DNA of 64,000 nt. It comes from Streptomyces megasporus (lineage in GTDB: Bacteria > Actinomycetota > Actinomycetes > Streptomycetales > Streptomycetaceae). The notes below the pieces were generated by a model, which saw nothing but the letters and a program-made list of their open reading frames with translations, had not been told where the DNA came from and did no database searches. This document shows positions 1-8,534 of the stretch, one piece after another. The stretch covers positions 1 to 64,000 of the forward strand of contig NZ_JODL01000022.1 in the NCBI RefSeq assembly GCF_000718985.1, read 5' to 3'. A program made the position numbers and the translations under genes. How positions within the stretch are numbered: position 1 is the stretch's first letter; each line of letters starts with the position of its first letter.

Positions 1-60
1 GTCTGGCGTTGACTTTTGGCACGCTGTTGAGTTCTCAAGGAACGGACGCTTCCTTCGACA
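1..60 (-). promoter_or_regulatory. rRNA operon leader (antitermination region), 16S gene off the left edge
   Basis: On the minus strand the sequence reads TTGAGAACTCAA (positions 38 to 27) followed directly by CAGCGTGCC and an A-run. This string is the conserved transcribed leader upstream of 16S rRNA in Streptomyces; mycobacterial rrn leaders carry a close relative. The 16S gene should therefore begin a few hundred bases to the left of the window, transcribed leftward and divergent from crr. The match is from memory of the motif, not from a search. Confidence 0.75.
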
Positions 61-104
61 CCCCTCCTCGGGGCCCCTCCGGGCGCTTCCCTTCGCTGTC
101 TCCG

Positions 105-134
105 ACAGTACCAGTCTTCCAACTGAATTCTGAA
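105..134 (-). promoter_or_regulatory. candidate rRNA operon promoter
   Basis: On the minus strand TTCAGA (134-129) and TACTGT (110-105) are separated by 18 bp and sit just upstream of the rRNA leader, so transcription would start near position 98. Streptomyces rrn operons usually have several tandem promoters, and others may lie between here and 400. Confidence 0.4.
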
Positions 135-141
135 ATCCGGC

Positions 142-161
142 CTTCCGTGCACACACGGAAG
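142..161. repeat. 8-bp inverted repeat upstream of the rrn promoter
   Basis: CTTCCGTG (142-149) and CACGGAAG (154-161) form a perfect inverted repeat with a 4-nt spacer, immediately upstream of the candidate -35 box of the leftward rRNA promoter. It could be a protein-binding site or a hairpin; there is no functional evidence. Confidence 0.4.
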
Positions 162-412
162 CGATTCAGTTCCTGCGGAAAGAGGATTGGTCGGATGCCG
201 TCGACGCCGTGAGCGCCGAGCGGGTGTACGAGAGTACAGGGCCACTGGAACAGAGGCAAATCTGCTCGGCGCCCCCTCGGGCGGGCCGGCCCGCGCGCGC
301 TCCACGGAGCGAGCACCCCCCATGTCATACGCTTCTGATCAGCGCACCGATCAGGACATACATGACCATACGCGGCAACCGCTCGATCCCTGCTCCTCCC
401 GGGAGGCTTCCC

Positions 413-862
413 ATGACCACCGTGACGTCTCCGCTGGCCGGACGTGCCATCGGCCTCGCGGCCGTGCCCGACCCGGTGTTCTCCGGTGTGATGGTGGGGC
501 CCGGAACCGCCGTCGATCCCCTCCGCGAGCCGTCCATCGCCGTCGCACCCGTCGACGGCATCATCGTCTCGCTCCACCCGCACGCCTTCGTCGTCGTGGA
601 CGAGGAGGGACACGGTGTGCTGACCCACCTCGGTATCGACACGGTGCAACTGAACGGTCAGGGCTTCGAGCTGCTGGCCGCCAAGGGCGACACCGTGCGC
701 CGCGGCGACCCGATCGTCCGCTGGAACCCGCTCGAGGTGGAGGCCGGGGGGAAGTCGCCGGTGTGCCCGGTCGTCGCTCTGGAAGCCACTCCCGACGCGC
801 TGGCCGACGTGGTGGTGGACGCCGACGTTCCCTCGGGCGGCACGCTGTTCACCTGGCGGTGA
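413..862 (+). CDS. crr: PTS glucose-type IIA component (Crr)
   Basis: Cytoplasmic IIA-Glc phosphocarrier of the phosphoenolpyruvate sugar phosphotransferase system. It takes phosphate from HPr and passes it to sugar-specific IIB domains. The 149-residue length is that of a stand-alone IIA-Glc. The two active-site histidines are visible: H57 in the HPHAF segment and the phosphorylated H72 in THLGIDTV. The start is the ATG at 413, preceded by GGGAGG at 401-406; longer in-frame readings upstream lack a ribosome site. It lies 115 bp ahead of ptsI and is probably cotranscribed with it. No HPr gene is in the window. Confidence 0.95.
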   Translation: MTTVTSPLAGRAIGLAAVPDPVFSGVMVGPGTAVDPLREPSIAVAPVDGIIVSLHPHAFVVVDEEGHGVLTHLGIDTVQLNGQGFELLAAKGDTVRRGDPIVRWNPLEVEAGGKSPVCPVVALEATPDALADVVVDADVPSGGTLFTWR

Positions 863-977
863 CCGCTCCGTCCCCGCGCCGGCGGCGGAAGCACTCGTGC
901 GCGGTCGACGCATGACGGACGTCAACCCACCCAACCCGCCCAAGAGACCAGAGACCGAAACGACCGGAGACGGTGAG

Positions 978-2648
978 ATGGAGACAACGCTTCGAGGCGT
1001 CGGGGTGAGCCACGGGGTGGCGATCGGCGAGGTGCGGCACATGGGCACCGCGGAGCTGGAGCCGCCGACCGACCGGATCTCCCCGGACAGGGCGCCCCGG
1101 GAACGGGAAAGGGCACGCCGGGCCGCGGAGGCCGTGGCCGCCGATCTGGTCGCGCGGGGGAACCTGGCGGGAGGTGAGGCCCAGGCGGTGCTGGAGGCCC
1201 AGTCCATGATGGCCCGGGACCCGGAGCTGATGGCGGACGTCGAGCGGCGCATCGCCGTGGGGAGCACCGCGGAGCGTGCGGTCTACGACGCCTTCGCCTC
1301 CTACCGCGCGTTGCTCGCCGGTGCGGGCGAGTACCTGGCCGGTCGGGTGGCCGACCTGGACGACGTGCGGAACCGCATCGTCGCGCGGTTGCTCGGGGTG
1401 CCGATGCCGGGCGTGCCCGACAGCGACGAGCCGTATGTGCTGGTCGCGCGCGACCTGGCGCCCGCCGACACCGCGCTGCTCGACACCTCGCTCGTCCTGG
1501 GGTTCGTGACCGAGGAGGGCGGGCCGACCAGTCACAGCGCCATCCTCGCCCGGGCCCTGGGAGTGCCGGCCGTGGTCGCGTTGCGGGGAGCCGCCGATCT
1601 GACCGAGGGCACGCTCGTCGCGGTGGACGGCAGTACGGGCGAGGTCACGGTGGACCCGAGCCCGGAGCAGCGGGACGAGCTGACGAGGATCGCCGAGGAA
1701 CGGAAGGCCGCGCTCGCGGCCTCCGTCGGTCCGGGCGCGACCTCCGACGGGCACAAGGTGCCGTTGCTGGCGAACATCGGCGGTCCGGGGGACGTGGCGG
1801 CCGCGCTGGAGGCGGGCGCCGAGGGCGTGGGTCTGTTCCGCACGGAGTTCCTGTTCCTCGACGACAGTCGGAAGGCTCCTTCGGAGAAGACGCAGGCCGA
1901 GGCCTACCGTCAGGTGCTGGAGGCGTTCCCGGAGGGACGCGTCGTGGTGCGGGTGTTGGACGCGGGCGCGGACAAGCCCCTGGAGTTCCTCACCCCGGCC
2001 GAGGAGCCCAACCCGGCGCTGGGCGTCCGCGGGCTGCGGACGCTGCTCGACCATCCCGAGGTGTTGCGGACCCAGTTGACGGCGCTCTCCCGTGCCGCCA
2101 GGGGGTTGCCCGTGTATCTGGAGGTCATGGCGCCGATGGTCGCCGACCGGGCCGACGCCAGGGCGTTCGCCGACGCCTGTCGGGAGGCCGGGCTGCGGGC
2201 GAAGTTCGGCGCGATGGTGGAGATCCCCTCGGCGGCCCTGCGGGCCCGCTCGATCCTCCAGGAGGTGGAGTTCCTGTCGCTGGGCACCAACGACTTGGCG
2301 CAGTACACCTTCGCCGCCGACCGGCAGGTCGGTGTCCTCTCCCACTACCAGGACCCCTGGCAGCCGGCGCTGCTCGACCTGGTGGCGATGGCGGCGGAGG
2401 CCGCCGCGGCCGAGGGCAAGAGCTGCGGCGTCTGCGGTGAGGCCGCGTCCGATCCGCTGTTGGCCTGCGTCCTGACCGGTTTGGGCGTCACGAGCCTGTC
2501 CATGGGCCCCACGGCCATCCCCTATGTGCGCGCGACGCTGGCCAAACACAGCTTGGCGCAGTGCGAGCGCGCGGCGGCGGCGGCGCGGGCCTCGGAGAGC
2601 GGTGACGAGGCGCGGGCCGCCGCGCGGTCGGTGCTGTCCGGGGAGTGA
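978..2648 (+). CDS. ptsI: PTS enzyme I, phosphoenolpyruvate-protein phosphotransferase
   Basis: Enzyme I autophosphorylates with PEP and phosphorylates HPr, feeding every PTS chain in the cell. The 556-residue length is normal. The N-terminal swivelling domain carries the active His186 in GGPTSHSAILAR. The C-terminal PEP-binding barrel shows the LSLGTNDLAQY segment and the GVCGEAASDP cysteine motif. The ATG at 978 is preferred because GGAGA (966-970) lies at good spacing and the protein then begins with the conserved LRGVGVSHGVAIG stretch; a GTG at 897 would add a non-conserved proline-rich tail. DhaM, encoded near 54 kb, depends on this enzyme through HPr. Confidence 0.95.
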   Translation: METTLRGVGVSHGVAIGEVRHMGTAELEPPTDRISPDRAPRERERARRAAEAVAADLVARGNLAGGEAQAVLEAQSMMARDPELMADVERRIAVGSTAERAVYDAFASYRALLAGAGEYLAGRVADLDDVRNRIVARLLGVPMPGVPDSDEPYVLVARDLAPADTALLDTSLVLGFVTEEGGPTSHSAILARALGVPAVVALRGAADLTEGTLVAVDGSTGEVTVDPSPEQRDELTRIAEERKAALAASVGPGATSDGHKVPLLANIGGPGDVAAALEAGAEGVGLFRTEFLFLDDSRKAPSEKTQAEAYRQVLEAFPEGRVVVRVLDAGADKPLEFLTPAEEPNPALGVRGLRTLLDHPEVLRTQLTALSRAARGLPVYLEVMAPMVADRADARAFADACREAGLRAKFGAMVEIPSAALRARSILQEVEFLSLGTNDLAQYTFAADRQVGVLSHYQDPWQPALLDLVAMAAEAAAAEGKSCGVCGEAASDPLLACVLTGLGVTSLSMGPTAIPYVRATLAKHSLAQCERAAAAARASESGDEARAAARSVLSGE

Positions 2649-2668
2649 GACGGACGTTCGGGCCGGCG

Positions 2669-2710
2669 CGGCACGGGCCGCTCCGCCCGACGGCGGGGCG
2701 GCCCGTGCCG
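2669..2710. terminator. bidirectional hairpin between convergent genes
   Basis: Positions 2669-2687 pair with 2692-2710 in a 19-bp stem with one G-T wobble and a CGAC loop. It lies between the stop of ptsI and the stop of the convergent gene at 2754. There is no U-tract, as is usual for actinomycete terminators. Confidence 0.7.
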
Positions 2711-2753
2711 GAGGCTCGGCTCGGTGGCTCTGGCTCGGTGGTTCCGGCTCGGT

Positions 2754-3737
2754 TCAGGAGTGCGGCGGCGCCTCCCCGTGTGGTTCGTCCGTCCGGGGGC
2801 CGGGCAGCGGAAAGCCGGGGCTGTAGACGAGGCCCGGCTCGGGCGGCACCGGCTCTCCCGTCCGGGCGTCCGTGCAGTAGGCGGAGAAGACCTCGGCCTC
2901 GGTGAGGGGGTGGAGCCGGCCGTCGCGCAGGCTCCAGCCGCGGACCTCCTCCCGTCCGTCGCGGGTGGTGCGCATCACCACCCCTCCGGGCCGTTCCCCG
3001 GCGATGCCCGCGGCCAGGACCGTGCGGAAGGCCGACTCCTCCGCGGCGGCCCCGCGGGCCGTCCGGAGATCGTCGTGCGGGGCCCGTTCGAGGTGGGCCA
3101 CCGCGACCAGGGGGCCGGTCCTCCCGTCGAGGCTGCACACCAGGTGGTGGGTGCCGGGCCCGGCGGAGTCGACGAGCCGGGCCAGGAGTTCCGTGGCCTC
3201 TTCCAGGGCCGCCCTGCCGAGGTCCTTTCCGCAGTCGGCGCAGGGGCCGAGCTCCGCGAGGGCCTCCATGGCGCGTTCCCAGGCGTCCTGTCGCTCCCAG
3301 CCCTCCAGGAGGAGGGGCAGCAGTCGGTCGAGGGGCTGGCCCCGGTAGCGCACGGTGGCTCCGGTCGCGGCGATCTCCGCGACGTAGCGCGTGCGGCTGT
3401 CGGGGGTGTCGGGGTCGATCCGCTCCTGGGCGCAGAAGTGCTCGTAGTCGTCCGGGTCGAAGAGGCCGACCCGGGTGTGGACGCCTCGGGCGGTGAGCGA
3501 GCGCAGCAGTCCTTCCGTCTGCCGCAGGTAGGTTCGGTGGTTGTCGAAGGCGAACGTGGTGTAGCGGCGCATGGCCGCGAAGCCGGCCGGATCGGCCACG
3601 ACGGCGACCGTGCTGGGCGCCTCGCGCCGCAGGGCGCGGCGCGCGGTGATCGACCTCGTCCTCGCCCTGCCTGGACCGGCCGGGCGCCGTCGGCCGCCGT
3701 GACGCTCGCCGCCCCCGGTGTGTGCGGTGCGTGCCAT
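2754..3737 (-). CDS. conserved hypothetical protein
   Basis: A 327-residue soluble protein of unknown function. The first 40 residues are basic and low in complexity, followed by a globular body with a CADCGK segment (a possible but single Cys-x-x-Cys pair) and a proline-rich tail. No catalytic motif was recognised. The ATG at 3737 is chosen because GGGGGAGA lies just ahead; an upstream GTG would add about eleven residues. It is convergent with ptsI and in the same orientation as the acetoacetyl-CoA synthetase gene downstream of it on the plus map, but with its own leader. Confidence 0.7.
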   Translation of the reverse strand: MARTAHTGGGERHGGRRRPAGPGRARTRSITARRALRREAPSTVAVVADPAGFAAMRRYTTFAFDNHRTYLRQTEGLLRSLTARGVHTRVGLFDPDDYEHFCAQERIDPDTPDSRTRYVAEIAATGATVRYRGQPLDRLLPLLLEGWERQDAWERAMEALAELGPCADCGKDLGRAALEEATELLARLVDSAGPGTHHLVCSLDGRTGPLVAVAHLERAPHDDLRTARGAAAEESAFRTVLAAGIAGERPGGVVMRTTRDGREEVRGWSLRDGRLHPLTEAEVFSAYCTDARTGEPVPPEPGLVYSPGFPLPGPRTDEPHGEAPPHS

Positions 3738-3810
3738 GTCTCCCCCTCGGTTGTGCGGTCGTTTGGTCACTGACCGTAACCGAGGGGTCTGACAGCGGGC
3801 CGTGGAGCGG

Positions 3811-5835
3811 TCAGGAGGTGAGGCGTTCGCGGGCCAGGCGCTCGTAGAAGCGGAGGAGTTCGACGTTGTCGACCGATCCGGGGTTGACCGCCTTGTCGAG
3901 ATCGGCGCCCTGGAGCAGACGCTTGACCGGGACCTCCAGCCGCTTGCCGGTGAGGGTGTGGGGGACGCCCGTGACCTCGATGATCTCGTCGGGGACGTGC
4001 CGCGGTGAGAGGTTCTCGCGGATGGTCCGCTTGATGCGGTCGCGCAGGGCGTCGTCGAGGACGGCGCCCTCGGCGAGGTGGACGAACAGCGGCATCCAGT
4101 AGCCGCCGTCGGGCTGTTCGACGCCGATGACGAGGGACTCGCGGATCTCGGGGAGGCGTTCGACGGCCTCGTAGATGTCGGCGGAGCCCATGCGGACGCC
4201 CTGCCGGTTGAGGGTGGAGTCGGAGCGGCCGTGGATGATCACGGTGCCGCGCGAGGTGAGGGTGGTCCAGTCGCCGTGCCGCCACACGCCGGGGAACATC
4301 TCGAAGTAGCTGTCGCGGTAGCGGGAGCCGTCGGGGTCGTTCCAGAAGTGGATCGGCATCGACGGCATGGGGTTGGTGACGACCAGTTCGCCGACCTCGT
4401 CGACGAGCGGCTTGCCCTGCGGGTCCCAGGCCCGCAGGTCGGTGCCCAGGCAGGGGGCCTGGAGTTCGCCGATGTGGACGGGGAGGGTGGGGACCGCGCC
4501 GGCGAAGCAGCTACACACGTCGGTGCCGCCGCTGACGGAGGCGATCCACATGTCCTCGGCGACCTCGTCGTGGATCCAGCGGAAGCCGTCGGGCGGCAGC
4601 GGGGAGCCGGTGGTGGCGACGCACTTGACGCGGGAGAGGTCGAAGTCGCGCCCGGGGTGGACGCCCGCCTTGCGGCAGGCCATGACGTAGGCGGCGGAGG
4701 TGCCGTAGAGGGTGGCGCCGGTGCGTTCGGCCACGCGCCACTGGGCGCCGGTGTCGGGGTGCCCGGGGCTGCCGTCGTAGAGGACGACGGTGGTGCCGGT
4801 CAGCAGGCCGGAGACGAGGAAGTTCCACATCATCCAGCCGGTGGAGGTGTACCAGAAGAAGCGGTCGTCGGGGCCGAGGTCGCAGTGGAGACCGAGCTGC
4901 TTGAGGTGCTCGACGAGGATGCCGCCCTGGGACTGGACGATGGCCTTGGGCAGGCCGGTGGTGCCGGAGGAGTAGAGCACCCACAGCGGGTGGTCGAAGG
5001 GGACGTGCTCGAAGACCGGCTCGGTGTCGGCGGCGGTGAGGGCGTCCCACTCCAGGGCGCCCTCGGGGGCGGGGGTGCCGAGCAGGGGGATGTGGACGAC
5101 GGCGCGCAGGCCGGGCAGTTCGCGGCGGAGCTCGGCGACGGTGTCGGTGCGGTCGTGCTCCTTGCCGCCGTAGCGGTAGCCGTCGACGGTGAACAGCACG
5201 ACGGGTTCGACCTGCTGGAAGCGATCCAGGACGCTGCGGGCGCCGAAGTCGGGCGCGCAGGACGTCCACACGCCTCCGACGGCGGCGGTGGCCAGCAGGG
5301 CGACGACGGCGTGCGGGATGTTGGGCAGGTAGCCGCTGACGCGGTCGCCGGGGCGCACGCCGAGGCGGCGCAGCTCGGCGGCGAGGGAGCCGACCTGTCG
5401 GCGCAGTTCGGCCCAGGTGACGGGCCGGGGGTCGTGGGTCTCGTCGACGTGCAGCAGGGCGGGGGTGTCCGCGCGGGCCGGGTCCTCGCCGGCGCGCAGG
5501 GCGTGCTCGGCGTAGTTGAGGGTGGCGCCCGGGAACCAGACGGCGCCGGGCATGGAGCGGTCGGCGAGGACGGTCTCGTGCGGGGTGGCGAAGCGGACGT
5601 CGAACCACTCGGTGACCGCCTGCCAGAAGGCGGGCAGCTCCTCGACGGACCAGCGGTGCAGCGCGGCGTAGCTCGCCGCCGGGTCGCCGGGGACGGCGGC
5701 GGGGGCGCCGAAGCGGTCGGCGGCCCACGCCTGGAAGCGGGTGAGTCGGGCGCCCTCGATCCGGTCGGGGCCGGGGCTCCACAGGGGCTCCGGCTGGTCT
5801 GCGGTCGTCGGTGCGGCGCTGTGCGCTGCGGTCAT
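3811..5835 (-). CDS. aacS: acetoacetate-CoA ligase (acetoacetyl-CoA synthetase)
   Basis: An ANL-superfamily enzyme that activates acetoacetate to acetoacetyl-CoA through an acyl-AMP intermediate, linking ketone-body-like acids to polyhydroxybutyrate or fatty acid metabolism. It has 674 residues, the usual AACS length. The AMP-binding P-loop reads YSSGTTGLPKAI, followed by an AACS-typical TSTGWMMWN stretch. The hinge segment is GRSDSTLNRQGVRMGSADIY, and the catalytic C-terminal lysine is about K631 in TGKRLEVP. The ATG at 5835 has GGGAG upstream. It is divergent from the GH31 gene across a 254-bp gap. Confidence 0.92.
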   Translation of the reverse strand: MTAAHSAAPTTADQPEPLWSPGPDRIEGARLTRFQAWAADRFGAPAAVPGDPAASYAALHRWSVEELPAFWQAVTEWFDVRFATPHETVLADRSMPGAVWFPGATLNYAEHALRAGEDPARADTPALLHVDETHDPRPVTWAELRRQVGSLAAELRRLGVRPGDRVSGYLPNIPHAVVALLATAAVGGVWTSCAPDFGARSVLDRFQQVEPVVLFTVDGYRYGGKEHDRTDTVAELRRELPGLRAVVHIPLLGTPAPEGALEWDALTAADTEPVFEHVPFDHPLWVLYSSGTTGLPKAIVQSQGGILVEHLKQLGLHCDLGPDDRFFWYTSTGWMMWNFLVSGLLTGTTVVLYDGSPGHPDTGAQWRVAERTGATLYGTSAAYVMACRKAGVHPGRDFDLSRVKCVATTGSPLPPDGFRWIHDEVAEDMWIASVSGGTDVCSCFAGAVPTLPVHIGELQAPCLGTDLRAWDPQGKPLVDEVGELVVTNPMPSMPIHFWNDPDGSRYRDSYFEMFPGVWRHGDWTTLTSRGTVIIHGRSDSTLNRQGVRMGSADIYEAVERLPEIRESLVIGVEQPDGGYWMPLFVHLAEGAVLDDALRDRIKRTIRENLSPRHVPDEIIEVTGVPHTLTGKRLEVPVKRLLQGADLDKAVNPGSVDNVELLRFYERLARERLTS

Positions 5836-6089
5836 GGCGGCTCTCCCGGACTGCTGTCTCACGCGTCGTGTGCGTCGTCTCCGCGCACGGCCGGTTCCCT
5901 GGGGTGGTGGCCGGGGGCGTGCGCGTACGCGGCGGCTGTCCAGGACGATGCCATGTGATCGGTCCGCGCACCAGGGTGGCTGCCCCATATCGGGGGGTCG
6001 GACAGTGTGGCGCAACCACGGGGGGACGTTGGGTGAACGGATGCTGAACACGGCGTTGTCCGCACGCGGGTGATGGCACTCTGATCAGC

Positions 6090-8450
6090 ATGGATGCACG
6101 TGGCCTGGTGCGGTCGGTGAGAGTGGTCGGTGCGGCGCAGGGGCTGCGGGCGGTCCGGGCGGGGTGGCGCGGTCGGCGCGCGGACGCCCGGGCGTTGCCG
6201 CGTACGGGTCGGGAGCGGGCCCGGGTGCCGGGCGTCGCCCAGGGGGCCGAGCCGGAGCCGGGCGGCGGTGTGGTGCGCTTCGAGCGGTCGTCGCTGCGGG
6301 TGCGGGTGACGGCGGGCGGAGTGGTGTTCTGCGGTTGGGACGGTGCCGCGCCGGAGCCGTCGTACGCGCTGGCCGGGGCGTGTCCGCAGGCGGACGCCCG
6401 GGCGACGCTGGAGCCGGACAAGGACGGCGGCTGGCGGGTGGTCTCCGAGCGGGTGCTGGTGACCGTGACCCGGCTCGGAGCGGTGGAGGTGCGCACTCCC
6501 GGCGGGATGGTGCTGCGGCGGGACCTGCCGCCTCGCTGGTGGGAGCCGGTGGACGGCGGGGCGGAGGCCCGGTGGACGCAGCGTTCGGAGGTGCCCGCGG
6601 ACGCCCGGTTCTTCGGTCTGGGCGGACGGACGCCCGGACCGCGGTTGCGCGGCGGCTCGTACCGTCTGTGGAACGCCGGGCCGACGCCCTTCGGCGCGCG
6701 GCGCGAGGCGCGGTCGTTGACGATGCCGGTGCTGTGGGTGGTGGCGGACTCGGGCGGTCACCTGGTCTTCCACGACAACTCCTGGGACGGCCTGGTGACG
6801 CTGCGCGAGGGCGTGGAGGGTGCGGGGTCGGGTCACGACCGGCCGGGCCGGTGCGAGGTGCGGATGTCGGGCGGTCCGCTGCGCTACTGGGTGCTGACCG
6901 GGACTCCGTCGCGGGTGATGCAGGGGTGGCGGGCGTTGACGGGCTCCCCCGCGGTGCCGCCGCGGTGGGCGCTGGGCCACCAGCACGCCCTGTGGGGCGC
7001 GGAGGGCGAGGAGGGGGTGCGGCGGCTCGTCGCGGAGTACGCGGAGCGCGGACTGCCGTTGCGCGCCGTGCAGTTGGGTGTCGGTCACCACCGTCGGCGG
7101 CGGGGTTTCACGGTGGACTCCGGGCGGTTCCCCGACCTTCCCGGGTTGGCGTCCGCGCTGCGTGGGAAGGGTGTGCGGCTGGTGTCGGTCGTCGAGCCGA
7201 CGGTGTGCGCCGAGGCCGGCGAGGCGGTGTACGACGGCGGACGGGACGAGGACGCCTTCGTGCGGGACGCGTCGGGCGCGTCGGTACGTGGACTGGGGTG
7301 GCCGGGCGAGGTGGTGTACCCGGACTTCACCGATCCCCGGACGCGCAAGTGGTGGGGCGGTCTGTACGCCGAGCGGTTGGAGCGGGGCTTCGCCGGGTTC
7401 TGCCACGAGACGAACGATCCGGTCTCCTTCGCCGCCTTCGGCGATCCGACGCTGCCGCGGTCGGCCCGGCACTCCCTGGAGTCGCGTGGCGGGGATCACC
7501 GGGAGGCGCACAACGTCTACGCCCTGGCGATGGCCCGCGCCGGTTTCGAGGGGCTGCGCGGGCTGCGGCCCCACGAGCGGCCGTTCCTGCTGTCGCGTTC
7601 GGGTTGGGCGGGGTCGCAGCGCTACGGCGGCACCTGGACGGACCAGGCGGAGACCGGATGGGAGGGGTTGCGGGCCTCGCTCGCGCAGGTGATCGGTCTG
7701 GGGCTGTGCGGGGTGCCGTACTGCGGTTCGGACGTCGGGGGCGGTCCCGGGGCGCCGCCTCCGTCTCCGGAGCTGTACCTGCGCTGGTTCCAGTTGGGCG
7801 CGTACCTGCCGCTGTTCCGCACGCACACCGGGCCGGGGGCCGGGCGGCGCGAGCCGTGGGCGTTCGGCCCGGAGGTGTTGGAGCACGCGCGGGCGGCGCT
7901 GCGCGAGCGGGAGCGGTTGCTGCCGTACTTCGTGACGCTGGCCCGGTTGTCCCAGCGCTCCGGTGCCCCCTGGGTGCGGCCCCTGTGGTGGGGGACGCCG
8001 CGGGACCGGGCCCTGCGGGAGTGCGAGGACGCGTTCCTGCTCGGGGACGCGCTGCTGGTGGCCCCGGTGCTGGAGCCGGGGGTGGAGCGTCGCACCGTGC
8101 GGCTGCCGCGCGGGCGGTGGTACGACACGGCCGGCGGCGAGGTGTACGAAGGGCCCGGTCAGGTGGTGGTCGAGGCGCCGTTGTCGCGGATTCCGGTGTT
8201 GGTGCGGGCGGGGACGGTGCTGCCGGTGACCGGGCCGGGCGGGGGGATCGAGTTGGAGGTGTGGGCGCCGCCGCGCGGGCGCACGGGCGGCGGGGTGGTC
8301 GCCGTGGACGCGGGGGACGGCTGGGGCCGGGTGGAGCTGGAACGGTTCTCGGTGCGGATGTTGGGTCGGGAGGCCGTGGTGGCGCGGGAGGGGACCGCGG
8401 AAGTGGGGTACCCGGTGCGGGTGCGGCACGACGGCGGCGGGGGGCCGTAG
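6090..8450 (+). CDS. GH31-fold protein with all catalytic acids replaced
   Basis: The 786-residue protein follows the glycoside hydrolase family 31 layout: an N-terminal beta-sandwich to about residue 290, a TIM barrel from about 300, then C-terminal beta domains. Family landmarks such as PPRWALGHQ, VYPDFTDP, SRSGWAG and GVPYCGSDVGG are clear. The family nucleophile motif W-x-D-M-N-E-P reads CHETNDP (E440 where Asp is expected). The acid/base motif W-T-G-D-N reads WTDQA (Q519 where Asp is expected). The barrel segment normally L-D-x-D reads LGVG (G330, G332). It should be inactive as a standard alpha-glucosidase unless it uses another mechanism. There is no clear ribosome site before the ATG, so it may be leaderless. 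Confidence 0.8.
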   Translation: MDARGLVRSVRVVGAAQGLRAVRAGWRGRRADARALPRTGRERARVPGVAQGAEPEPGGGVVRFERSSLRVRVTAGGVVFCGWDGAAPEPSYALAGACPQADARATLEPDKDGGWRVVSERVLVTVTRLGAVEVRTPGGMVLRRDLPPRWWEPVDGGAEARWTQRSEVPADARFFGLGGRTPGPRLRGGSYRLWNAGPTPFGARREARSLTMPVLWVVADSGGHLVFHDNSWDGLVTLREGVEGAGSGHDRPGRCEVRMSGGPLRYWVLTGTPSRVMQGWRALTGSPAVPPRWALGHQHALWGAEGEEGVRRLVAEYAERGLPLRAVQLGVGHHRRRRGFTVDSGRFPDLPGLASALRGKGVRLVSVVEPTVCAEAGEAVYDGGRDEDAFVRDASGASVRGLGWPGEVVYPDFTDPRTRKWWGGLYAERLERGFAGFCHETNDPVSFAAFGDPTLPRSARHSLESRGGDHREAHNVYALAMARAGFEGLRGLRPHERPFLLSRSGWAGSQRYGGTWTDQAETGWEGLRASLAQVIGLGLCGVPYCGSDVGGGPGAPPPSPELYLRWFQLGAYLPLFRTHTGPGAGRREPWAFGPEVLEHARAALRERERLLPYFVTLARLSQRSGAPWVRPLWWGTPRDRALRECEDAFLLGDALLVAPVLEPGVERRTVRLPRGRWYDTAGGEVYEGPGQVVVEAPLSRIPVLVRAGTVLPVTGPGGGIELEVWAPPRGRTGGGVVAVDAGDGWGRVELERFSVRMLGREAVVAREGTAEVGYPVRVRHDGGGGP

Positions 8451-8534
8451 GCGGGGGTCGTGAGGGAGCGAATCGGTTGTGGGGGCGCCCGGGCGGTCTT
8501 TCGCGACGCTCCGGGCTCCTGGTAGACGGAGGCC

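Noticed and set aside
2488..3138. Minus-strand proline/arginine-rich frame overlapping ptsI and the next gene
   Set aside because: Shadow frame spanning a terminator hairpin; composition is typical of off-frame G/C DNA.
4078..5958. A 626-codon plus-strand frame opposite the acetoacetyl-CoA synthetase gene
   Set aside because: Antisense shadow rich in Gly, Val and Asp; the minus strand encodes a textbook ANL enzyme.
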